Assembly: GCA_021838585.1 (NCBI GenBank)
Contig: JAKCDE010000005.1
Location: forward strand, 1 to 64,000
DNA length: 64,000 bases
Direction of reading: 5' to 3'
Source: Nitrospirota bacterium
GTDB taxonomy: Bacteria > Nitrospirota_A > Leptospirillia > Leptospirillales > Leptospirillaceae
Position numbers and translations under genes: made by a program. This document shows positions 53,244 to 62,856 of the stretch, piece by piece. The notes under the pieces were generated by a model that was not told the origin of the DNA, made no database searches, and was given only the letters and a program-made list of their open reading frames with translations. The first letter of the stretch is position 1, and every line of letters starts with the position of its first letter.

Positions 53244-54368
53244 ATGGGAAACAAAAAGAGTCGAAAGGTGGCTGTCCTTGAGGAGCTGTCCCGCGGGTTT
53301 ACGAAAAGAAGCCTTGACGGCGGATATATGGACGATCCCGAATTCCGGAAGGCCTACGGGGAGTATTTCGGGACGGTGGGATTCGAAAAGGGGATTGCGC
53401 TTTCCCGGGAGATCAAAAACAGAGGTATAACGGCCTTCAATGGGAAAAAGCGCCTGTCGGCGATCGACCTCGGCACGGGAACGGGGGAGTTTGTCCGGGG
53501 ACTGTCGGAGGGTCTTCTGGAGGAGAGCGCCCATGAGATCGATCTTCTGTGCGTCGACCGATCCAGAGCGGCACTGCAGGACCTCTCGGATCACTGGATC
53601 CGCCCCGTTCCCATCCGCCTCCGTCTCCGGGAGGCCATTCTGCCGGATCGAAAGGATCTTCTCGAAGAGGTGACGGGGGAGATCGATCTTCTCTCCATGG
53701 CCAATCTTCTGGCGGAAAACGAAGATCGCCTTTCCGGTTTCCGTGACCTGCTCGCCACCTTCTTCTCCCGCCTGTCGCCGGGCGGAATGATGATCCTCGT
53801 CGAGCCGGCCGACCGGCGCTCGTCCCGTGCGCTGCTTTCTCTCGGGGACGATCTCCTGGGCCGATTTCCGGATCTTCATGTCGAGGCTCCCTGTCCGAAC
53901 GACCGTCGAGGGCCCTGTCCGGCCCTTGAGGATCCGGCCGACTGGTGCCATGAAGACCGTCCGACGCCTTTTTCGTCCACAATGAAAAGGACCGCTGCCT
54001 CCCTCGGTCATATCAAGGATTCTCTCAAGATGACCTATCTTGTGCTTTCGAGGAGGGCGGGGGAGGGTGAGGCCGGTCCACGCTCCCTTCGCCTCGTTTC
54101 CCCTCTCCATAAGGAAAAAGGAATGGCGTGGGGGTTGTTCTGCGACGGGAAAGCCCTCATCCGGCTTCGTCTCCTGAACCGGAACCGTCATGAGGATACG
54201 AAGGCTTTCGGCCGGCTCAGGCGGGGCGATTCGATCGTCGACCCGCGAACCGCGGGGAGCACTCCGGGGCGGGAGGGAGGATTCGTGGAATGGCCGACCG
54301 GAGAGTCGGTGGTCGGAGTCCGTCGATCGGACGGAACCCTCTGGGAAATTTCCCGGGAGGAGAACTGA
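53244..54368 (+). CDS. Rsm22-type class I methyltransferase
   Basis: A 374-residue protein with a SAM-binding motif AIDLGTGTGEFV near residue 78 and the cysteine-rich region APCPNDRRGPCPALEDPADWCH near residue 210, the signature of the Rsm22 family. Mitochondrial members bind the small ribosomal subunit; bacterial function is little known. Its stop overlaps the next gene's ATG by one base. The proposed start has GAGGG very close to the ATG, so the exact start is uncertain. Confidence 0.75.
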   Translation: MGNKKSRKVAVLEELSRGFTKRSLDGGYMDDPEFRKAYGEYFGTVGFEKGIALSREIKNRGITAFNGKKRLSAIDLGTGTGEFVRGLSEGLLEESAHEIDLLCVDRSRAALQDLSDHWIRPVPIRLRLREAILPDRKDLLEEVTGEIDLLSMANLLAENEDRLSGFRDLLATFFSRLSPGGMMILVEPADRRSSRALLSLGDDLLGRFPDLHVEAPCPNDRRGPCPALEDPADWCHEDRPTPFSSTMKRTAASLGHIKDSLKMTYLVLSRRAGEGEAGPRSLRLVSPLHKEKGMAWGLFCDGKALIRLRLLNRNRHEDTKAFGRLRRGDSIVDPRTAGSTPGREGGFVEWPTGESVVGVRRSDGTLWEISREEN

Positions 54369-55162
54369 TGGAGCTCTGGCCGGTCATGGCTCCGCACAGC
54401 CCTGACCTTCTGTCTTCCTGGAAGGCGGGATCGGACAGGGAGACGCTGGGGAAGTTTGTCGGATTGCGGCAGGACCTCTTTTCCCGCTCGGCCGAACCCT
54501 TTTCCGCAGTCATCGCCTACACACCCGGGTGGCAAACGCGCCACGTGACCCTTGTCGATGGCTCCACCGAGCACTGTTCTTCCCGCGATTTCTCCGGATT
54601 CGGCCATCATTACCAGTATGACCCGCCGGGAGACCCCGACCTCGCCCGCCGGATTGTGGCATCGGGCCGACACCTGGGGATCTCCGTCGCGGAAGGGGTC
54701 CATGGAGTCGACCACGCCATCTCCGTCCCGCTCTTTTTTCTTCTTCCGGAAGGGACGACTCCTGTCGTTCCGGTGTCCCAGTCGCTCTCGGGGGTGAGGC
54801 AGGCTTCTCTTCTGGGGGAGTCCCTCAGGAGGCTCGAGTCCGCTGGTTTGAAACGGCTCCTTCTGCTCGTCTCGGGGGTATGGTCACAGAATCCGATGGA
54901 GATGGCCCGGGGGCAGGAAGATCCGGCGATACCGCTCTGGACGGAAAGGATCAGGACGAATGTCTTCGACCGGGAGAACCCGGACTGGAGCTTCCTTCCG
55001 GAGCTCACGCGGGAGACTCTCGACCGGCTCGATCCCCCCGGACGACTTCGGGAGCTCCACCTTCTGAAAGGACTGGGTGTCCGTGGGGGACGCTTGTGGG
55101 CCAAAGAGCGGATCCCTGGCCTTGTCCAGGTCCTTGCTGCCTTCGATCCGATCTTCGTGTAA
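54368..55162 (+). CDS. LigB/DODA-type extradiol dioxygenase-like protein
   Basis: A 264-residue protein with the class III fold pattern: HSP near residue 10, GHHYQYD, SVAEGVHGVDHAISVPLFFL and VVPVSQS. LigB-type enzymes use ferrous iron to cleave catechols, but MEMO-like relatives lack that activity. The usual late SGGLSH segment reads VSGVWSQ here, so a metal or substrate role may differ. The start at ATG 54368 follows GGGAGGAG and overlaps the methyltransferase stop by one base. Confidence 0.65.
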   Translation: MELWPVMAPHSPDLLSSWKAGSDRETLGKFVGLRQDLFSRSAEPFSAVIAYTPGWQTRHVTLVDGSTEHCSSRDFSGFGHHYQYDPPGDPDLARRIVASGRHLGISVAEGVHGVDHAISVPLFFLLPEGTTPVVPVSQSLSGVRQASLLGESLRRLESAGLKRLLLLVSGVWSQNPMEMARGQEDPAIPLWTERIRTNVFDRENPDWSFLPELTRETLDRLDPPGRLRELHLLKGLGVRGGRLWAKERIPGLVQVLAAFDPIFV

Positions 55163-55399
55163 GCCGGGGACGTCTTCATACATAAAGAGTCCCGGTCATT
55201 TTGCCAGGCACGGAGATCGTTCCGCCATACCCTCATCAGATTTTTCCTCTCCCTCCGACAGGAAGGTTTTCAGAGAAATCCTGTCCGCGGTTTTTGCGAT
55301 GTTTCTTTATAAGAGGGTCGATCCCGTCTTTCCTGCCGGACCCGGTGCGGAGGCTATGGCGCCTCTTTTCGGAGATAGGTCGGGGCTTATGTTCAGCTT
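55163..55399. other. Intergenic region before the chemoreceptor locus
   Basis: No credible gene and no terminator with a T-run was seen between the LigB-like gene and the promoter at 55400. Two short frames of 79-108 codons have no supporting features. Confidence 0.5.
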
Positions 55400-55427
55400 T
55401 TGAAAAAAGGCCCGATAAGAGTATCAT
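55400..55427 (+). promoter_or_regulatory. Candidate promoter of the chemoreceptor-ODP locus
   Basis: TTGAAA (55400-55405), 16-base spacer, TATCAT (55422-55427), 50 bases before the first gene. The same stretch contains CCCGATAA (55411-55418), seven of eight bases of the flagellar sigma-28 -10 box, but the corresponding -35 is poor. Either reading would place a start near 55430. Confidence 0.5.
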
Positions 55428-55477
55428 GGTGAGCGTTTAATGCTCCTGTGAGGGGACAGATTTCGGGGAGGGGTTTC

Positions 55478-56662
55478 ATGAGCTTGTTCGGCGGTGGCAA
55501 TCGTCGTGAGGAAGGACGGGAGCAGGTCGGCTTAAGAGAGAGATCCGGGGAGGATTTTCTCGAGGATTCCCGTGTTCTCCGGAAGATCCTGGACGCTGTT
55601 CCCGATCTCGGGATCGCGATCGCGTCGCCCGAGACGGGAAGCGGGCGCGCGGGGAACCGGATCCTTTACATGAACCAGGCCATGAAGAAGATCGTCTCCG
55701 CCATGGAGGCGGAGATGAAGCGCTCCTTCGGCGTCTCCGCCTCCGAGGTGATGGATGGCTCCATCCACCGGTTCCACAAGGATCCGGACCGGATCCGGAA
55801 GATTCTCGAGGGGCTTCGGCCCGGAGAGATCCGGAAAAATCAGGTGATGGAGATCGGAGGGATTTCCCTTCTCTCGACGACGGAGGTGGTGGCCGATCCC
55901 GTTTCCGGAAAGGCTCTGGGGTACATGACCGTTTTTCGGGACGTGACCGCCGACCGGCTCCTCGAACAATCGGCAGAGTCCCAGAGCCGCTCATCCCAGG
56001 TCCTCTCCCGGGCCGTCGGGGAGCTCGATTCCGGCATCCGGGAGATCGTGGTGGCGACCGGAAAGGTGGCGGCCGAATCCCAGAAAACCCGCTCGGAGGG
56101 GGAGGGCGGACGCCAGACCCTCGAAGCCCTGCTCTCCCAGGTTCTGGAGGCGGGGGAGGCCATGCGCGCTCTCGTGGAAGTCGTGAACGGGCTCAACGCC
56201 CGAAGCCAGGAGATCGGGAAGGTGGTCGAAGTGATCGACGACATCGCGAGCCAGACGAACCTTCTGGCCCTGAATGCCGCCATCGAGGCGGCCCGGGCGG
56301 GCGAGCAGGGAAGAGGGTTCGCGGTGGTGGCCGACGAGGTGCGTAAACTTGCGGAGCGGACCATTCGCGCCACGAAGGAAATCGGCACGACCATCCGGGA
56401 GACCCAGGGAGAGACGACCCGCACGGCGACCCTGATCCACGGAACCCTGGGAAAGGTCGAGGAAAGCCAGAAGAAGGCCCAGGGAGTGGGGACGGTCTTC
56501 GCCTCGATCGTCGACCGCGCGACGATTCTGTCCGAGACCTTGAACGGCATCGTCGGCGTGACGGAAAAACAGTCCCGCAACGTGTCGGAGGTCAGAAAGC
56601 AACTCGAATCCCTGGTGGTCGCACTTGACGAGAATCTCAAAAAGGTGAGGAAAGGACAGTGA
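55478..56662 (+). CDS. Soluble PAS-containing methyl-accepting chemotaxis receptor
   Basis: A 394-residue cytoplasmic receptor without membrane spans. A PAS-like sensing region spans about residues 25-155 ([16 protein letters not shown] ... [11 protein letters not shown]), followed by a coiled-coil signalling domain with the hairpin tip [17 protein letters not shown] and [15 protein letters not shown]. It binds CheA/CheW arrays. The start at ATG 55478 follows GGGGAGGGG. It heads a four-gene run with ODP, a second receptor and CheV. Confidence 0.88.
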   Translation: MSLFGGGNRREEGREQVGLRERSGEDFLEDSRVLRKILDAVPDLGIAIASPETGSGRAGNRILYMNQAMKKIVSAMEAEMKRSFGVSASEVMDGSIHRFHKDPDRIRKILEGLRPGEIRKNQVMEIGGISLLSTTEVVADPVSGKALGYMTVFRDVTADRLLEQSAESQSRSSQVLSRAVGELDSGIREIVVATGKVAAESQKTRSEGEGGRQTLEALLSQVLEAGEAMRALVEVVNGLNARSQEIGKVVEVIDDIASQTNLLALNAAIEAARAGEQGRGFAVVADEVRKLAERTIRATKEIGTTIRETQGETTRTATLIHGTLGKVEESQKKAQGVGTVFASIVDRATILSETLNGIVGVTEKQSRNVSEVRKQLESLVVALDENLKKVRKGQ

Positions 56663-56725
56663 TCCCCCTTCTCCCAGAAGATTCAATCCCGACCGGATGT
56701 CGGTCAACATCGATGAGGAGGTTCC

Positions 56726-57475
56726 ATGGCATCGGAGATCGTCTTTGATTCCCCCAACCACAAATTCGTCTGGCTTGGCCGCGACGAAACGGGCCTCGAG
56801 GAAGGGGTGCAGACGAACCAGTACCTGATCGTCGACAACGGCCGGGGGACCCTGCTCGACCCCGGGGGGTTCGGGGTCTTTTCCCGGGTGGTGGTGAACA
56901 TGAGCGAGTTCGCGGATCCGGAAAAGGTCGACCACATCTTCCTCTGCCACCAGGATCCTGACGTGGGAGGGGGGCTCGCCTCCTGGATGGACATGACCCC
57001 GGCCCGGGTTCACGTCTCCGCGCTCTGGATCCGGTTTCTCCTGCACTACGGGGTGACGGCCCTGGACAGGATCGAGGGGATCCCGGACGGGGGAGGGACG
57101 CTTTCCCTCCCTTCCGGCAACCGCCTGGATTTCATCCCGGCCCATTTTCTCCATTCCCCGGGGAATTTCCATGTCTTCGACCACGCCTCGGGCATCCTCT
57201 TCACGGGGGATCTGGGCGCCGCGATCTATCCCAAGGGGGAGACGCCCCTCTATGTGGAGAACTTCGAGGACCATGTCCGCCACATGGAGGGATTCCATGT
57301 GCGGTACGTGGCGACCTCGCGGGCGATCGAGTACTGGCTGTCGAAGATCCGGAACCTTCCGATCCGGATGATCTGTCCCCAGCACGGATCCATCTTCCGG
57401 GAGCCGGAAGCCCGGAAGTTCCTGGACTGGATCGGAAAGGCGCGCGTCGGCTTCGACGCGAACATCTTCACCTGA
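56726..57475 (+). CDS. ODP-type di-iron metallo-beta-lactamase-fold protein
   Basis: A 249-residue protein of the flavodiiron beta-lactamase-like fold without the flavodoxin domain. The ligand motifs HQDPDVGG near residue 78, HSPGNF, GDLGAA and CPQHG supply the di-iron site of ODP (oxygen-binding di-iron protein). In Treponema a chemotaxis-linked ODP senses oxygen and iron. Here it is placed between two soluble chemoreceptors, so it probably reports to them. GAGGAGG precedes the ATG. Confidence 0.85.
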   Translation: MASEIVFDSPNHKFVWLGRDETGLEEGVQTNQYLIVDNGRGTLLDPGGFGVFSRVVVNMSEFADPEKVDHIFLCHQDPDVGGGLASWMDMTPARVHVSALWIRFLLHYGVTALDRIEGIPDGGGTLSLPSGNRLDFIPAHFLHSPGNFHVFDHASGILFTGDLGAAIYPKGETPLYVENFEDHVRHMEGFHVRYVATSRAIEYWLSKIRNLPIRMICPQHGSIFREPEARKFLDWIGKARVGFDANIFT

Positions 57476-57525
57476 GATCCAGGTGAGACAGACCGTTGAC
57501 GGAAGGACCGAAAGGGAGGGACAGC

Positions 57526-58167
57526 ATGGGTGAGAGACTGTGCGAAAGGGAGCGTCTGGCCCTGGGCGAGCTTCAGGCGGATCTGGTTTTTGTACGAAAC
57601 TATATCGTGCAGCTCGAGGAAATCAACCGGATGCACGACCGGGACATCGGCTCCATGACCGACATCCTCCGGACGCGGATGGAACGGATCGACGTGTCGA
57701 CCATGATCCGGAAGGGGCAGGAGTCGATCGCGAACCTCGAGCGCTTCCAGACGGTTCTCGAACGGATTTCGGCGATCGGGCTCGAGATTCGGGAGATCTC
57801 GACCCAGGTGAACCTTCTGTCGATCAACGCCGCGATCGAGGCCGCCCACGCCAAGGAGGCCGGACGTGGGTTCGCCGTGGTGGCGGAGGAGATCAAGAAG
57901 CTCTCCGACAGGACGCGAAAGTCGGTCGAGGAAATTTCCAAGACGGTGGAGTCGATCGGCGCCGAACTCGGGGCCATGCGGGAGAGCATCGAGGATGTGC
58001 AGAGCCGGATCGGAGAGATGAAGGATTTCTCGGAGAAGATCGAGCAGAGCGTGGCCCACATGAAGGACGTCGCCTCCGGAAATCTTCTCAAAAAGTTTCT
58101 GGGGATCGTTGTCGGCCGGTCCGACCGGATGAGCCAGCTGATCCGGGGGGTCTTCTCGAAAGCCTAG
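57526..58167 (+). CDS. Short soluble chemoreceptor signalling protein
   Basis: A 213-residue protein that is mostly an MCP signalling coiled coil. The tip SIDQ-like region reads [20 protein letters not shown], then [15 protein letters not shown]. The N-terminal 70 residues ([20 protein letters not shown]) are too short for a usual sensing domain and may dock the ODP protein. No membrane span. ATG 57526 follows GGGAGGG. Confidence 0.82.
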   Translation: MGERLCERERLALGELQADLVFVRNYIVQLEEINRMHDRDIGSMTDILRTRMERIDVSTMIRKGQESIANLERFQTVLERISAIGLEIREISTQVNLLSINAAIEAAHAKEAGRGFAVVAEEIKKLSDRTRKSVEEISKTVESIGAELGAMRESIEDVQSRIGEMKDFSEKIEQSVAHMKDVASGNLLKKFLGIVVGRSDRMSQLIRGVFSKA

Positions 58168-58221
58168 GATCCGCGGGACGGAGTCCCGAAGATAAAAACA
58201 CCTTGTCAGGAGTCAGGAACG

Positions 58222-59208
58222 ATGAGCGGTAAAACAGATATCGAGAATCTCGTTCTCCAGGTCGGGACCAACCAGATGGAGCTTGTGGACTTTCGCATCT
58301 TTCAGGTGGACAAAAACAATCCCGATAAGGTCATGGAGGGGATTTACGGGGTCAACGTGGCCAAGGTGATCGAGATCATCAAACTCCCGGAAATCACCCC
58401 GGTGCCAAACGCCAACCCCTTCCAGGACGGGGTCATCAATCTTCGGGGCATCGTCATTCCCATCATCAATCTCGCCCGGTGGATGCGTGTGACGGAGCCT
58501 CCCGGCATCACCTCCTCCCAGGTGATCGTGACGGAGTTTTCAAATATCCGTCTCGGCTTCCTCGTCCATCAGAGCGTTCAGATCCGGCGGGTGTCCTGGA
58601 AAAGCATTGTCCCGATCAACCTTCCCTCTTCCGCCACCCACAAGGATTCGAGTGTCGTCGGGACAATCAAGCTCACGGAGGGACCGGACGCGGGGCGTGT
58701 CCTCCTGATCCTTGACTTCGAAAGCATCGTCGAGGAGATGGGGCTTTATTCGCGCCAGGTGCACGACATCGAGTCCCTGCCGAAGGCGGAGTCCACAGGA
58801 AAGACCGTTCTCGTAGTCGACGACAGCGGGGTCGCCCGCAACATGCTGTCCAAGGCACTGGACAAGGATGGCTACAAGGTCGCGCTGGCTCGGAACGGGG
58901 AAGAGGGACTGACAATGATGGCGCAGATCTGGAAGAAAAATCCGGAGGAGCTCGCGGCCGTCATCTCCGACGTCGAGATGCCTGTTATGGACGGGTACTC
59001 TTTCGTGAAGAAGATCAAGGAAAACCCTGAATGGAAGAGTATTCCCGTCATCATGAACTCCTCCATGAGCGGGACGGAGAACATGAGGAAAGGCCGGGAG
59101 CTGGGGATTGACGAGTATGTGGTGAAGTTCGAACCCCAGAAATTCCTGGACGCCCTCAACGCGGCCCTGACCCGTCACAAGGAGAAGGGGATCGCGGTCA
59201 AGCCTTAA
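58222..59208 (+). CDS. cheV: CheV (CheW-receiver coupling protein)
   Basis: A 328-residue chemotaxis adaptor. Residues about 20-175 are CheW-like (YGVNVAKVIEIIKLPEITPVPN, INLRGIVIPIINLARWM) and the C-terminal 130 residues form a receiver domain with VLVVDDSGVARNML, the phospho-acceptor in ISDVEMPVMDGYSF and the conserved lysine near VVKF. It couples receptors to CheA and can be phosphorylated. It closes the chemoreceptor-ODP locus; CAGGAG is near the ATG. Confidence 0.92.
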   Translation: MSGKTDIENLVLQVGTNQMELVDFRIFQVDKNNPDKVMEGIYGVNVAKVIEIIKLPEITPVPNANPFQDGVINLRGIVIPIINLARWMRVTEPPGITSSQVIVTEFSNIRLGFLVHQSVQIRRVSWKSIVPINLPSSATHKDSSVVGTIKLTEGPDAGRVLLILDFESIVEEMGLYSRQVHDIESLPKAESTGKTVLVVDDSGVARNMLSKALDKDGYKVALARNGEEGLTMMAQIWKKNPEELAAVISDVEMPVMDGYSFVKKIKENPEWKSIPVIMNSSMSGTENMRKGRELGIDEYVVKFEPQKFLDALNAALTRHKEKGIAVKP

Positions 59209-59226
59209 AAGGAATGTTCCCTCGTC

Positions 59227-59544
59227 TCAGAATTTGGGAAAATAAATGAACGATTCCCCGTACATCAGGGTCAGGGCGAAGATCCAGGGAAGCTGGGGGG
59301 ACATTCTCCAGAGAAGTCCCGGATCCCGTCCCGCCTCGGGCTCCGGACGGGCCTCCGAGAGAAGGGCCCCGAACCCGACTCCCGCTGCGAGACTTCCCGT
59401 AATGGCAAACCAGGAGATCATTTCCAGCCCGCCTTCGTTGTGTCTCGACCCATAAAGATTGAGGGTCATCCCCCCCTGAATCAGAAGAAATTCGATACCC
59501 AGATACAGAATCAGCTTCATGACGAAGGATTGGGACTCTTTCAC
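59227..59544 (-). CDS. 105-residue membrane protein of unknown function
   Basis: Small protein with three hydrophobic segments (MKLILYLGIEFLLI, ISWFAITGSLAAGVGFGALL and LPWIFALTLMYGESFIYF). GTG 59544 follows GGAGGAG at about ten bases. It overlaps the end of rlmN by four bases and is convergent with cheV. No family recognised. Confidence 0.55.
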   Translation of the reverse strand: MKESQSFVMKLILYLGIEFLLIQGGMTLNLYGSRHNEGGLEMISWFAITGSLAAGVGFGALLSEARPEPEAGRDPGLLWRMSPQLPWIFALTLMYGESFIYFPKF

Positions 59545-60623
59545 GAAACGGTCTCCTCCCTGTATTCGCTCCCTGCGGCCGGGATATTTTCTCTTGCCAG
59601 CTGCCCGCATGCCGCAAGCACGTCCGGACCCATGGATTTCCGTATTGTCGCCGTGATGTGGAATCCCGAAAGAATATCGGCAAAAACCTGAACGACATCC
59701 CCTTCCGGCCGCTCAAAGGGCGATCCCGGAAAGGGATTGAACGGGATGAGATTGACCTTCGACCGGAAAGGAGCCAGCAGACGGCCGAGTGCCCGGGCCT
59801 GCTCAGGCCGGTCGTTCTTGCCGCCCAGGAGAACGTATTCGAAGGTGACGCGCTCCCGGTTTTTGAGAGGAAACTCCCGGCACGCCTCCAGAATTTCGGC
59901 GATGGAGTAGATCCTGCCTACCGGCATGATCTCCCGGCGCAGAAGATCATCGGGGGCGCACAGGCTGACGGCGAGCTGGACTCCGAGGTTGGCCTCTCCC
60001 AGGAGTCTCATCTTGGGAACCAGTCCGGATGTCGAAACAGTGATCCTCCGGGGGGAGAGTCCGATCCCTTCGGGATGGGTCAGGCTCCGGATGGCCACAA
60101 CCAGGGCATCGAGATTGGCCAGTGGTTCCCCCATCCCCATGAAGACGATATGGTCGATGAGGAGTCTGTCCGTGGAGGGTTCCCCCGATCCTCCAAGATG
60201 GCGCATCGCCTGGATCCATTGTCCCAGGATTTCGGAGGGAGAGAGGTTCCGGATGAGTCCCATGGCTGCGGTTCGGCAAAACCGGCATCCGATGCCGCAT
60301 CCGGCCTGTGTGGAAAGGCAGAGGGTCATGCGCCCCTTCCGGGGGATCAGGACCGACTCGATGACAGGGCTGTCCGCCAGGCGAAGGGCCAGTTTCCGTG
60401 TTCCATCCACCGAGATGTGGGCGGATTCGAGGGAGGGAATTCCGAGCATTTCCTCCTCTTCCAGTCGTGTCCGGGTGGAAGGGGGAAGGTTTGTCATCGC
60501 CTGCGGATCGGTGACCCCTTTTCTGAAGACCCAATGGGCGGTCTGGCGACCACGATAGGGGGGCTCTCCCAGTTCCCGGAATTTTTCAGCCCAGAGTCCT
60601 GCGGGGATATCGAGAAGGTTCAC
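59541..60623 (-). CDS. rlmN: 23S rRNA/tRNA methyltransferase RlmN
   Basis: Radical SAM enzyme that methylates C2 of adenosine 2503 in 23S rRNA and A37 in some tRNAs. The 360-residue chain has the iron-sulfur motif CGIGCRFC near residue 115, GMGEPLANLD and the catalytic cysteine segment near SMGPDVLAACGQL. The true start is GTG 60623, overlapping the PAP2 stop by four bases; the much longer frame to 61352 is a shadow of the PAP2 gene. Confidence 0.93.
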   Translation of the reverse strand: MNLLDIPAGLWAEKFRELGEPPYRGRQTAHWVFRKGVTDPQAMTNLPPSTRTRLEEEEMLGIPSLESAHISVDGTRKLALRLADSPVIESVLIPRKGRMTLCLSTQAGCGIGCRFCRTAAMGLIRNLSPSEILGQWIQAMRHLGGSGEPSTDRLLIDHIVFMGMGEPLANLDALVVAIRSLTHPEGIGLSPRRITVSTSGLVPKMRLLGEANLGVQLAVSLCAPDDLLRREIMPVGRIYSIAEILEACREFPLKNRERVTFEYVLLGGKNDRPEQARALGRLLAPFRSKVNLIPFNPFPGSPFERPEGDVVQVFADILSGFHITATIRKSMGPDVLAACGQLARENIPAAGSEYREETVS

Positions 60624-61216
60624 GGAGTTGTCCCCGGGCCTTCCGGTTTTGCGGCGTTCGCCCGGATCCACCGGGGCGCAATCCACCGCATGACAAGAAA
60701 GGTTGAAAAGAGGCCGATGAACGCCCCGCCAAGAACATCGAGGGGGAAGTGGGCGCCCACGTAGATTCTGGACAGACCCGTCAGGGTCGCCAGGGTGAAG
60801 AGGGGGACGGCAATGGGGGGATACAGGCTTGAAAATAGCGAGGCCGTTGAAAATGCGGTGAAGGTGTGGCCCGATGGAAAGGAGTTGGCATAGAGGGAGG
60901 GGCCCAGAACGTGGACGGTCACGGCATGGGAGGCGATGGCCGAATGGAATGCGGCCAGGGGCCGGTCCCGTTGGACCAGATGCTTGAGGGTCGTTCCGAC
61001 GATGAAGGAGACGAAGGATGTTGAAGCCCAGAGGACAAAGTCCCGCCTGAAGTTCTTCCGGGCGAACAAGGCCATGAGGAGCAGTCCGATCGGGAAAAGA
61101 TAGAATCCATTGCCGAGTGCGGTGGCCGCCTCCATGACCGGATCGAGCCAGGAGCGTTCGAGTGTGTTGTTGAGCCAGAGGAAAAGGCTCTGGTCGGCAT
61201 GGATCAGGCTGTTCAT
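60620..61216 (-). CDS. PAP2-family membrane phosphatase
   Basis: A 198-residue protein with five or six spans and the three acid-phosphatase motifs KHLVQRDRP, PSGHT and SRIYVGAHFPLDV. Such enzymes dephosphorylate lipid phosphates such as undecaprenyl pyrophosphate. CGGGAGAGG-type bases lie near the ATG, and the gene overlaps rlmN. Confidence 0.88.
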   Translation of the reverse strand: MNSLIHADQSLFLWLNNTLERSWLDPVMEAATALGNGFYLFPIGLLLMALFARKNFRRDFVLWASTSFVSFIVGTTLKHLVQRDRPLAAFHSAIASHAVTVHVLGPSLYANSFPSGHTFTAFSTASLFSSLYPPIAVPLFTLATLTGLSRIYVGAHFPLDVLGGAFIGLFSTFLVMRWIAPRWIRANAAKPEGPGTTP

Positions 61217-61239
61217 CGTTCCTTTCGGGAGAGGACGGG

Positions 61240-61533
61240 CTAGTCCGAGCGGTCCTTGGCAAGAAGCGCCCTGAGACGGTCCCGGACGGCCTGCTTGGAC
61301 CAGTCGGAGGGATAGGAGATGCGGAAAACCCCGCCGGCTTCCGAGAAGCCATGTTTTTCGATCAGGTATCGCCCCACTTCAAAAATCTGTTCGCGCCAGG
61401 TGGCGGAGCTTGTCCATTGCATGGCCTCCAGGACGAGCTCGCCGAACTCCTCCTCGGGGATCCGCTCCGGATGCCAGAGGTCGATCTCTCCGGAATGATC
61501 CGGATCCCGGCTCACAAGGGAATAGACGGGCAT
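61240..61533 (-). CDS. 97-residue hypothetical protein
   Basis: Soluble protein with the opening MPVYSLVSRDPDHSGEIDLW and a C-terminal helix WSKQAVRDRLRALLAK. AAGGAG lies 11 bases before the ATG. No family recognised. It lies 23 bases upstream of the PAP2 gene on the same strand. Confidence 0.5.
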   Translation of the reverse strand: MPVYSLVSRDPDHSGEIDLWHPERIPEEEFGELVLEAMQWTSSATWREQIFEVGRYLIEKHGFSEAGGVFRISYPSDWSKQAVRDRLRALLAKDRSD

Positions 61534-61635
61534 GGGCTGTGGACTCCTTGAGTGGAGAGTGATTTGGGGATCCGTTTGACGCTATTATACACCAATCAAT
61601 ATTCTCCGGTATATCGGCGGTTATGAAAGGAACCC

Positions 61636-62856
61636 GTGGAAAAAGCCTCTCTCCTTCTCCTTCTTCTCTCCGGTCTTCTGATCGCGGCCCTTTTTCTTTC
61701 CCGCCTTTCCGAGCGCCTCCGCACTCCCGACATTCTCTGGTTCATGCTTTTAGGCCTCCTGCTCGGTCCGACGGGTCTTGGGATCCTCTCCGGAGAGTCG
61801 CTCATGGGTGCCGGCCACATCTTTCTTCTTGGGGCCGTCTTCCTCGTCCTTTACGAAGCCGGTCTCCGGACGCGGATCGACCGGGTTCGCGACCACGGGA
61901 TCGCCATCGCCCTTCTGGTATCCCTGGGGCTTTTTCTGACCTCGCTCCTCCTCGCCGTCGCGGTCCATTTCCTTTTTGGCATGACGTTGTACGAGGGCCT
62001 TCTTCTGGGAGCGATCCTTTCCACGACCGATCCCGCATCCATCCTGCCGATTCTCAGGAAGCTCCCCATTCCACCCCGGGTCTTTGAGACCCTGGTGGCC
62101 GAGAGTGCCCTGGGAGACGTCACGGGAAGTCTGATGACCCTTTTCATTCTCTCCCTCTCCCGGCCGGAGGGCTCCATTTCGGGAACGCTTCTGGATTTTT
62201 CCTTCTCCATTCTCTGGGGAGCCCTGACGGGCGCCCTTCTGGGTGTGGCTGTCATTCTGCTCGCCACCCACAGGAAAATAGGCCTTTTCCGGGACAACCT
62301 GCCGGTTCTGGTGTTATCGTCACTTCTTGCGGGGTTCGGTCTATCCCTCTTCCTTCATGCGCAGGCCCTCCTTTGCGCCTTCGTTCTCGGAATGGTGGTG
62401 GGCCGGGCTTCCGGCGCCGCGAAGAAGGACGTCTCCCCCTTTTCCGGAGAGGCGTTCAAGACGGTCAACGATCTAGTCGCCTATCTGGCGAGTTTCTTCA
62501 TCTTCCTGGTCATGGGAACGCTGATACCGGGCTCGACGGGAGGGGTTTCCTGGATCCGTCTTTTTCTCCTCGTTCTCTTTCTCGTTGTTTTGGTGCGCCC
62601 CCTGATCGTTTTTGTCCTTCTTCCCCTCGACCGGAGATCTCAGTTTACCCTCCAGGAAATGGGATTCATGTCCGTGGTCCGGGAGACCGGGATCATGGCG
62701 GGAGCCCTTCTGGGACTCTCCCACGACGCCCTCCCGCCTAAGGCCTCCCTCATCGTCTTCTCGGTCGTGGTGGGGACCATCGCGATCGGGGCTCTCGGCT
62801 CGGCGCCCATGGCCCGCTATCTGGGATTTGCAAACCATGACGGGAGACGACCGTGA
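61636..62856 (+). CDS. CPA-type cation/proton antiporter
   Basis: A 406-residue protein with about twelve spans. The pattern GLLLGPTGLGIL near residue 40 and GAILSTTDPASILPIL near residue 128 are typical of NhaP-like Na+ or K+/H+ antiporters, with the transport aspartate in the TDP motif. The start is GTG with AAAGGA upstream. It may help pH or salt control. It overlaps the lipoprotein gene by four bases. Confidence 0.85.
   Translation: MEKASLLLLLLSGLLIAALFLSRLSERLRTPDILWFMLLGLLLGPTGLGILSGESLMGAGHIFLLGAVFLVLYEAGLRTRIDRVRDHGIAIALLVSLGLFLTSLLLAVAVHFLFGMTLYEGLLLGAILSTTDPASILPILRKLPIPPRVFETLVAESALGDVTGSLMTLFILSLSRPEGSISGTLLDFSFSILWGALTGALLGVAVILLATHRKIGLFRDNLPVLVLSSLLAGFGLSLFLHAQALLCAFVLGMVVGRASGAAKKDVSPFSGEAFKTVNDLVAYLASFFIFLVMGTLIPGSTGGVSWIRLFLLVLFLVVLVRPLIVFVLLPLDRRSQFTLQEMGFMSVVRETGIMAGALLGLSHDALPPKASLIVFSVVVGTIAIGALGSAPMARYLGFANHDGRRP

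Noticed and set aside
60624..61352. Extended N-terminal region making RlmN a 603-residue protein
   Set aside because: The extra sequence is Arg/Pro-rich and is the PAP2 gene read in another frame. GTG at 60623 overlaps the PAP2 stop and restores the normal RlmN length.
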